NCBI GenBank assembly: GCA_006503475.1
Contig: RSEH01000077.1
Location: 62,001-126,000 of the forward strand
Length of the DNA: 64,000 bases
Direction of reading: 5' to 3'
Origin: Stentor roeselii
Taxonomy: Eukaryota > Ciliophora > Heterotrichea > Heterotrichida > Stentoridae
Position numbers and translations under genes: made by a program. Positions 58,534 to 64,000 of the stretch are shown here, piece after piece; position 1 is the first letter of the stretch, and each line of letters starts with the position of its first letter. A model generated the notes under the pieces. It saw only the letters and a list, made by a program, of their open reading frames with translations. It was not told the origin of the DNA and did not search any database.

Positions 58534-59262
58534 ATGTGCAATTTGAACGTAACATGTCAGGTATGGGACGGGTCTTGCAATTGTAATTCAGGAGATTCCT
58601 GCATATTCAAGCCAATCCCAGTGCCCTTTATATCCCAATCAGACCCATCAGTCCTGTTGACACTATTTAAAATCATTCAAGAGCAAAACGAGATGATCAA
58701 ACAACTTGCAGATCAAACACGTCGAGGCCTTGAGCGAATAACTGCCTTAGAAAAAGAAGTCGAAGCAAAGGACCAACTAGTAAGTCCCTGCGAAACTCTA
58801 ACAACAGAGAAGATGGTCGAAATTTTATACGGCAAAAATCACGCTTTTGACTTTTCCCTTCACCTCATCAGTGACGTGCCTTGTCCTGCTTATAAAGAAA
58901 GAGCCTTTTCAGTCATGATGCAAGTTGTTGACTCTCAAGGTGTTCAAGTGACCTGTGAAAAAACTTTAAACTTCAAGGCAGAGCTTTACAACACAGAAAA
59001 TCCTCCAAAATTAATGAAAGTTTGCACTTCTGGAGACCCTATCATGCGTGGGACTCTTGAAGTTGAGTCCACTGGCGCTGTACTTTTCAGGAAGATTATC
59101 TTAAAAGAAGTCTCTTCACATTTCAAAAATGGATGCTTTTATTTGGTGGTTTCTTGTAAAGACTCTGATAGAATTCGCCCACTTGTCATTGAGAATCTTG
59201 TTGTGAAAGCAAGGAAGATGAACAATGAAACCATCAAAAAGGCGAAGGTTGGTGAGGTTTAA
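58534..59262 (+). CDS. Unknown protein, Cys-rich start, coiled coil and the shared C-terminal beta domain
   Basis: 242 aa, start CAATAAATGT. A cysteine-bearing N-terminus (MCNLNVTCQVW, CNCNSGDSC) is followed by a helix with heptads (IIQEQNEMIKQL ... LEKEVEAK). The C-terminal half is a beta domain (FSVMMQVVDSQG, EVSSHFKNGCFYLVVSCK, IENLVVKARK) homologous to that of the gene at 57210. In layout it could be a dimeric DNA- or partner-binding factor, but no family is recognised. Only 10 bp separate its stop from the POP7 start. Confidence 0.65.
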   Translation: MCNLNVTCQVWDGSCNCNSGDSCIFKPIPVPFISQSDPSVLLTLFKIIQEQNEMIKQLADQTRRGLERITALEKEVEAKDQLVSPCETLTTEKMVEILYGKNHAFDFSLHLISDVPCPAYKERAFSVMMQVVDSQGVQVTCEKTLNFKAELYNTENPPKLMKVCTSGDPIMRGTLEVESTGAVLFRKIILKEVSSHFKNGCFYLVVSCKDSDRIRPLVIENLVVKARKMNNETIKKAKVGEV

Positions 59263-59272
59263 TATAATAATC

Positions 59273-59587
59273 ATGGAAAATCAATTCAACACTAATAAAA
59301 TTGTTAGACCTGTTGCAAAGAAGAATGAAATTTTTGTTACTAGGAAAAAACCTGTCAAGGTTTATGAGAAAAGAATTGAAAAACTTTTAGATTTAAATGT
59401 TGCGAATGTTTTTGTTCATGGAAGTGGAATGGCTGTTGGTTGTGTTGTTAGGATTGTTGCTAGGGTTAAAAAGTACTTTGGGAAGTGTGATGTTAGGACT
59501 AGCTCTGTTGCTGTTTTAGATGAGGTTAATGGTGAGTGTAAGATTAGGATGATTCCTGGAATTCATGTTGAGTTGATCAGGAAGTAG
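59273..59587 (+). CDS. POP7: RNase P/MRP subunit POP7 (Rpp20, Alba family)
   Basis: 104 aa from ATG at 59273 (AATCATGGAA), which is chosen over the earlier in-frame Met at 59225 because the latter overlaps the preceding gene. The sequence NEIFVTRKKPVKVYEKRIEKLL, VFVHGSGMAVGCVVRIV and TSSVAVLDEV ... IPGIHVELIRK matches the Rpp20 pattern (VTRKTPFKAQ..R..KLL, IHGLGAAINRA, TSTVELVDE, AIHIRL) closely. POP7 with POP6/Rpp25 binds the P3 arm of RNase P and RNase MRP RNA for tRNA and rRNA processing. Slightly shorter than animal Rpp20, which has a longer N-terminus. Confidence 0.88.
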   Translation: MENQFNTNKIVRPVAKKNEIFVTRKKPVKVYEKRIEKLLDLNVANVFVHGSGMAVGCVVRIVARVKKYFGKCDVRTSSVAVLDEVNGECKIRMIPGIHVELIRK

Positions 59588-59844
59588 AGGAGTAGGATTA
59601 GATTAAATTCTGGATGGTGGGCTTTAGAATATTTAGAGTTTTTGGTTGATTAGTTATTTTTAAACTAAAAGTGACTTAAAACCAAATCAAACTAAAGCCA
59701 AAACGATAATCAGTTCAGTCAGTTCTCTAATTCAAATTCACTCTAATAATCCTTCAAAACCTCCTGAATTTTTCCATTCTCTCTCCTTACTAAATTCAAA
59801 ATAATTAAAATAAACAATCGAAATCAAATCCCCAATAAATTAAA

Positions 59845-60921
59845 CTAAATTCTATCCGGTTTAAAAGCAGTAAAGAAAATGCAATTATAAGTAACTTTTA
59901 ACATAGGATTCACATCAGAAGCATACCACGATTCCTTCTGACATTCTTTCTCAATCCTAAATCCAATTCCCACAATAACCGCCCTGAACTCTTCCCAGCT
60001 AAGTTCAATAGAAAGTTCATTTTCCATATCCGCATAATGATAAAGCAAAGGTCCAAAGTTAATCCAGCATCCTCCAGGACGAAGTGCATTAAAAATAGTT
60101 TCAACATAAAGTATGATATTATTAGCAGTATCCATAAAGAAGCAAGTGACAATCGAGTCCCAAGCCTGAAGTTGTTTAGAATAAACTTCAACAAACTCCC
60201 CAGCGACCATGGAAAAGTCAGCATCATGACTTAAGACTTCAGCAGGGCAAACATCAGGGACTTTGACCGACTTAAAAATATCCTTCGTGCTCATCACATT
60301 GGAAAAATCATGAATAAAAGGAAAAATTTCAAACTCTTCCGCTTTATTCGTCTTGTTTAAGATATAATCACTGGTGATAAGCATAAAATAAGAAAACTCA
60401 TTTCCTTGAGACTTAAACCCAATTCTCGCAATTTCAAATGTCAATCGACCCAGTCCTGCTCCAGGTGTTAAAACTGAGAAATTTTGGTAATTTTCTTTGA
60501 AAACTCGTTGAAGTTCTTGTAAAATTGGAAAGTAACACATTTCTCGCTCTTTTAAACCTTCTTGTGCCCAGTCTCGCACTAGTTGACGAAGAGTGCTGCG
60601 GACTTTAGAGATGTTTTTGTAAGGAACTTCTAAAGGTTCCATTTGGAGTTTACCGTCTGGAAGTGTCTGGTGGTTGAACAGGTCGTTGTGAGGGTGGACC
60701 AGGTGGATTATGAAGAAATAGTTAGAGTTGCAACTTGAGATTAAATTGATTATTCGGTCTGTGTAGGGATTAGGCAGCAAGGACATGTGATAAGTACTTA
60801 AGGACTTGAAATTTCGCTCCATTCGGCTTATGTCTCGCATTGAATCTACTTGGTAGTTGAAGAATGCTGCGCAGATTGACTTGAAGTGTTCTTGTTCTTG
60901 CTCCAAGATCTGGTCTTCCAT
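59845..60921 (-). CDS. Carnosine N-methyltransferase-like enzyme (N2227/CARNMT1 family)
   Basis: 358 aa, start ACTAAAATGG. SAM-dependent methyltransferase. N-terminal helices end with VRDWAQEGLKER; the SAM loop is TPGAGLGRLTFEIA, followed by GNEFSYFMLI, the acidic PFIHDFSN, DFSMVAGEF and then WDSIVTCFFMDTANNI and GGCWINFGPLLYHY, all landmarks of the N2227 family. In animals the enzyme makes anserine from carnosine; the substrate in a ciliate may differ. Length is near the human 409 aa minus its N-terminal extension. Confidence 0.95.
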   Translation of the reverse strand: MEDQILEQEQEHFKSICAAFFNYQVDSMRDISRMERNFKSLSTYHMSLLPNPYTDRIINLISSCNSNYFFIIHLVHPHNDLFNHQTLPDGKLQMEPLEVPYKNISKVRSTLRQLVRDWAQEGLKEREMCYFPILQELQRVFKENYQNFSVLTPGAGLGRLTFEIARIGFKSQGNEFSYFMLITSDYILNKTNKAEEFEIFPFIHDFSNVMSTKDIFKSVKVPDVCPAEVLSHDADFSMVAGEFVEVYSKQLQAWDSIVTCFFMDTANNIILYVETIFNALRPGGCWINFGPLLYHYADMENELSIELSWEEFRAVIVGIGFRIEKECQKESWYASDVNPMLKVTYNCIFFTAFKPDRI

Positions 60922-61032
60922 TTTAGTGTAAATATGTATTGGGATTTAGGAAGGAGGAATTTTGGAGATTTCTGTATCTATGAGTATCACTTTAACTATA
61001 AAAATATTAAAAACTAATAAATAATAAAAAAC

Positions 61033-61467
61033 TTAAACATTCATGAAATCTTCACAAATATCACTACTCGCGAATTCAAAGTCTTCACTAATATCATCAC
61101 TTTTAATGCGAAGATCATCTAAAAGTAAAGTCTCAGTATCCACAGTCAAAGGACTAGTACATTGAGAATCCAACAAAATGACACTCTTCGATGCGAAAAA
61201 GGCAGTCGGGGGTTCATATTGAGTAGCCTCATCTTTCCTGAATAAAAATTACATATAGACTCCATGTATTCTAACATAAACCTTTTTGTCTCTGATTTTC
61301 TGATGATGAGAGCGACACTGATCAGCCGTTCTTGACCCGATGAACTTTGAAATCTCATCCCAACTCAAGTTCAAACTTCTTCCATGAACGTATTTTTTAT
61401 GCTCATCTTCAGTCCATCTTCCAGAGTTCTTCGTTATAATATTATTTTTCTCACAGCTCTTCACCAT
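61033..61467 (-). CDS. Single Myb/SANT (SHAQKYF-like) domain protein, one 15-nt intron
   Basis: About 139 aa. The Myb/SANT domain occupies residues about 15-65: GRWTEDEHKKYV ... LNLSWDEISKFIGSRTADQCRSHHQKI, with the three aromatic residues of a Myb repeat visible and the SHAQKY-like SHHQK at the end. Removing the intron at 61238-61252 (minus strand) joins a basic linker to a Ser/Asp/Glu-rich acidic tail (DDLRIKSDDISEDFEF) that could be an activation domain. A small nuclear DNA-binding protein; target unknown. Confidence 0.85.
61238..61252 (-). other. 15-nt spliceosomal intron in the Myb/SANT gene
   Basis: On the minus strand gtaatttttattcag, A at position 10. Unspliced, the frame ends two codons after the GT. 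Splicing opens 67 further codons. Confidence 0.85.
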
Positions 61468-61998
61468 TTAAAATTATAGGCCATTTATAATCTTCAATTC
61501 AAACGATTAAACTAGTTAAAACTTTGTAATTTGGGTTAAATAATAACCATTAAATTTAAATTTACAGAAACATTAACATTTTTTGCGGTAATTTTTTTGG
61601 AGATTTTCAAAGGTTTTTGAATGATTTTTTTGTTTTTGAGGATTTAGAGATTATCAAAAGGCTTGAAAGACTAACAAAAACTTTTGAGGGAATGTTTTTT
61701 TTTATCATGATTTCGAACATTGAATCATGAATTGGCTTGAATTTGATGTTCAGGTTAATTTGACTTAACTATATAAAGCTACATGAAAAGATACTATTCT
61801 CATATTCCCTGTTGCTTTTACATACTTCTTTGGATATTGGGTTATTCAATCCCGCATATATCTTTAGCCATTTATAAAACTTACACCTTACTTCACCTTT
61901 TTCTTTTGTGAAATCATTATTCCTAACTGAAACAATTCCAATCCAATCGCAATTTCTCTCAATCTTCTAAAAATCATTCTAATCCAAACTATTACTAA
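61468..61998. other. Intergenic region
   Basis: 531 bp; AT-rich on the left, with a T-rich tract near 61690. No gene or RNA recognised. Confidence 0.55.
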
Positions 61999-62610
61999 CT
62001 AATCCTCATTCAGAGGAAGTCCATATCCAAAGTAGCTCAAATAAAAGAAAAGTCCATCACTCAAGTCATGAGCCTGATGTTTCGACAGCTTATTCAACAA
62101 AAACGCCCTAACTTTAGTATCAACAGCTTCTCTAGTAACAGGAATCCCTTCATTTTTATACTCAGCAATGACTTTCAAAGCGAATTCCTTAGCTTCTTCG
62201 ACCTGCTTCGGTTTAAGAATGCTAAGAATAGTATCATTGACTCCTTCCATAAAAGTATGATGACCATCTCTGGTGGGGTCATCAAAGTTCCTAAGAAAAG
62301 GAATAAAGTCATTTTCGAATCTCAAATAATGATAATAAACAGCATTTCGTGAATCAGCATCTAAATACCGATAATCTCCTACTTCTGAAATCCATTCAAC
62401 AGGAGCTGGGTCTTCACTCACATGATCCCCAAAGTGCTCTTTCGACCTGAGCTTCGAGTACTTCCCCACCTCCAAAGGGTCTACCGTGTGCCAGTGCAAA
62501 TGGGCGTATTGAGGGTAATTGTCATGTTGGTGCTCCAGGTGGAGCCAGTACGGGTCGTGACCTCCTGAAAATGCTCGAGCGAGAGGAAACTTGAATAGTT
62601 TAGAAAGCAT
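61999..62610 (-). CDS. Putative mitochondrial protein of unknown function
   Basis: 203 aa, start AATATAAATGC. MLSKLFKFPLARAFSGG is a basic, hydroxylated, non-acidic N-terminus typical of a mitochondrial presequence. The body is rich in His, Tyr, Trp and acidic residues (HLEHQHDNYPQYAHLHWHTVDP; YHYLRFENDFIPFLRNFDDP), with helical C-terminus. This style is common in ciliate-specific respiratory-chain subunits, so it may be one, but that is inference. Divergent from the membrane protein at 62650. Confidence 0.65.
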   Translation of the reverse strand: MLSKLFKFPLARAFSGGHDPYWLHLEHQHDNYPQYAHLHWHTVDPLEVGKYSKLRSKEHFGDHVSEDPAPVEWISEVGDYRYLDADSRNAVYYHYLRFENDFIPFLRNFDDPTRDGHHTFMEGVNDTILSILKPKQVEEAKEFALKVIAEYKNEGIPVTREAVDTKVRAFLLNKLSKHQAHDLSDGLFFYLSYFGYGLPLNED

Positions 62611-62649
62611 TTATATTACCATTATTTTTATGACTGATAAGGGGAAATA
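62611..62649. promoter_or_regulatory. 39-bp divergent promoter region
   Basis: 39 bp between two outward-facing ATGs; AT-rich; another very short shared promoter. Confidence 0.4.
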
Positions 62650-63117
62650 ATGTTTACTCCGAAGTACCTAAGTGTGGAGTTTAGAATTATGAGTTTGTTG
62701 TGGACTGCAGGACTTGTGTCGATTATGAGTCATTATACTTTGAGAAGAGGAGTTGAAGTTATTATGTGGCAAGTACTGATGATTGTTAATACTGGGTTTT
62801 TAGTTGTTACTGTTTTTATGCAGGTCGTTTTGCCTTTTTGTTGTAGTAGGACTAATCCGGTTTTGACGTATATTAGGTTAGCGACTCTTGTTATTTCAGG
62901 ACCGCTTCTATTTTGTTTAGCGGCTTACGCATTTTTCGAGGAGATTGACTTGAATATCGAAGAATATTACCTGATTTATGCATCATGGACTCTTCTCTTC
63001 TACCTCTCAATGTACAACTCATTCGAGCTCACTTTAGATCTTTCCCAGTACCTAGAAAAGTTAAAAAGAAAGGAAAAACTCGCAAATCACTTGAAAGAAC
63101 AGAGTTTAAAACACTAA
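62650..63117 (+). CDS. Four-pass membrane protein of unknown function
   Basis: 155 aa, start GAAATAATGT. Hydrophobic segments at about residues 15-30, 40-60, 72-93 and 108-128, with short polar loops; the C-terminus is basic and helical (EKLKRKEKLANHL). No signal peptide needed. No family recognised; the small size and four helices fit many ciliate membrane proteins. Confidence 0.65.
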   Translation: MFTPKYLSVEFRIMSLLWTAGLVSIMSHYTLRRGVEVIMWQVLMIVNTGFLVVTVFMQVVLPFCCSRTNPVLTYIRLATLVISGPLLFCLAAYAFFEEIDLNIEEYYLIYASWTLLFYLSMYNSFELTLDLSQYLEKLKRKEKLANHLKEQSLKH

Positions 63118-63140
63118 ACCAATAATTACTTCATGAATAA

Positions 63141-64000
63141 ATGTCAACTTCTTTAATTCTGTTGCTCAGTCTAGTCCTGAGCATTCTCCAAATGGACTTT
63201 CTCTGCATTTTCATCAAGATTTTCACTTTCATTCCTTCCCTTCCTTTCCCAATCCAGTTATTCCTGCAATGCCTTTCTTTCTCAACATCTGGAAATTCTC
63301 TCGAATTCCTTCCAATCTGCGCATTGATTTCCTTCTCTCAACAATCAAATTCAAACCTATTGACTCATTCCCTCCTTCAACTAGTTCAAGCTCTCTTATT
63401 TCTCGGCCTGGGAAATCCAAGTACTTCTGAAATTCTTCCAATTTTCCTCTGCCAGGTGTTAAACCACGAGATTCTACGAAAAACTCTTGAAAATGAAGAA
63501 ATTTCATCTTATAAACAACGAATTGAAGAAGAAAATCAACTTTACCAACATGAAATTGAAGCACAGATGTCGAACCCTACAATAAAAAAGTCTCATATCC
63601 GGAGAAGTTCAACAATTCTAGCGAAATTAAAACGTTTAAAAAACACGACGCCTCATTCAATGACTGAGAATTCAGATAATGACAGTCCGAGTTCAGATTT
63701 CAGTCACCCTCAGTCACGGAAAAGTTCATTTAACTATGAATCGAACTCTGAGACTCCTGGTTCGAATTCTTCTGGAATCGAGCAGGTTCTTCCAGGCATT
63801 TCAAATTCGGAGATAAAGGAAATTATTAACACACTTATTTCTCAGGAGTATCTTGTGTGGAACCCGAAAAAATGTGCTGATAATGAAGTTGATGTCATTG
63901 CTGTTGCACTTGAAGCAAAGAGCTTGTTTACGCAGAGTATTGAAAATTTACCCGGATCTTCGCATCGTGTTTTGAAAATTAAACAGAAACAGTTGAGGAA
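63141..64000 (+). CDS. 5' part of an unknown protein, running off the right edge
   Basis: ATG at 63141 (GAATAAATG) opens a frame with no stop through base 64000, giving at least 286 codons. It begins with hydrophobic, signal-peptide-like sequence (MSTSLILLLSLVLSILQMDFL) and a long Leu/Phe-rich helical segment, then a charged coiled-coil-like part (NEEISSYKQRIEEEN), a Ser-rich disordered part, and further on a helical part (EIKEIINTLISQEYLVW). The long hydrophobic start may be armadillo-like helices or a membrane region. Unrecognised; 24 bp downstream of the previous gene. Confidence 0.7.
   Translation, partial: MSTSLILLLSLVLSILQMDFLCIFIKIFTFIPSLPFPIQLFLQCLSFSTSGNSLEFLPICALISFSQQSNSNLLTHSLLQLVQALLFLGLGNPSTSEILPIFLCQVLNHEILRKTLENEEISSYKQRIEEENQLYQHEIEAQMSNPTIKKSHIRRSSTILAKLKRLKNTTPHSMTENSDNDSPSSDFSHPQSRKSSFNYESNSETPGSNSSGIEQVLPGISNSEIKEIINTLISQEYLVWNPKKCADNEVDVIAVALEAKSLFTQSIENLPGSSHRVLKIKQKQLR

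Noticed and set aside
1-64000. Context-dependent code in which TAA/TAG are often sense (Condylostoma type)
   Set aside because: Conserved genes here carry essentially no in-frame TAA or TAG and end cleanly with them.
1-64000. Transposons, viral relics, CRISPR arrays, rRNA
   Set aside because: No transposase, reverse transcriptase, integrase or capsid-like frame, no terminal repeats, no spaced palindromic repeats and no rRNA-like conserved block were seen.

Overview
The window looks like somatic (macronuclear) DNA of a heterotrich ciliate of the Stentor/Blepharisma kind. The evidence is a very high gene density, AT-rich short intergenic gaps, and introns of exactly 15 nt. Five genes (a DHHC palmitoyltransferase, a PP2C phosphatase, an enoyl-CoA-hydratase-like protein, a Na+/H+ exchanger and a Myb/SANT protein) become continuous only when a 15-nt GTAA...AG intron with A at position 10 is removed. 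Of 36 gene ends I read, 19 stop with TAA, 15 with TAG and only 2 with TGA. Both TGA genes have another in-frame stop soon after, so UGA may be a rare terminator or a sense codon here. I cannot settle the species.

Layout. 0-11 kb: a gene running off the left edge, DHHC enzyme, PP2C, kinesin-2, a coiled-coil protein, a Kelch-like protein, two tandem DUF726 alpha/beta hydrolases and a small unknown. 11-13.1 kb: gene-poor, with one small split ORF. 13.1-19.6 kb: a VWA protein and a 1417-aa four-domain voltage-gated channel with an S/E/G/E pore. 20.6-24.5 kb: a SHIPPO-repeat protein, a transcription-type cyclin, a LYR-family complex I subunit, an unknown, a small HEXIM-like gene and a decayed tandem copy of it. 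25.6-38.1 kb: an enoyl-CoA hydratase/HIBCH-like protein with a very long tail, an SPRY protein, eRF1, a tetraspan membrane protein, Xaa-Pro aminopeptidase, an importin-alpha-like protein and a coiled-coil protein. 38.1-43.3 kb: a 1721-aa four-domain channel with an EEEE pore. 44.2-47.6 kb: a receptor-like gene that looks broken. 47.6-50.7 kb: gene desert. 50.7-64 kb: a GTPase, an arrestin, a small unknown, a Na+/H+ exchanger, two proteins sharing a C-terminal domain, RNase P/MRP POP7, a carnosine N-methyltransferase-like enzyme, a Myb/SANT protein, a mitochondrial-looking protein, a membrane protein and a partial gene at the right edge.

The genes are an ordinary somatic mix of signalling, cilia/cytoskeleton, translation termination, RNA processing and mitochondria. 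Themes worth notice are two very different four-domain channels 19 kb apart, and a P-TEFb-type cyclin about 1.5 kb from a HEXIM-like gene. Convergent stops lie 3-20 bp apart and divergent start codons as little as 15 bp apart. I saw no rRNA, convincing tRNA, transposon, viral relic or CRISPR array.
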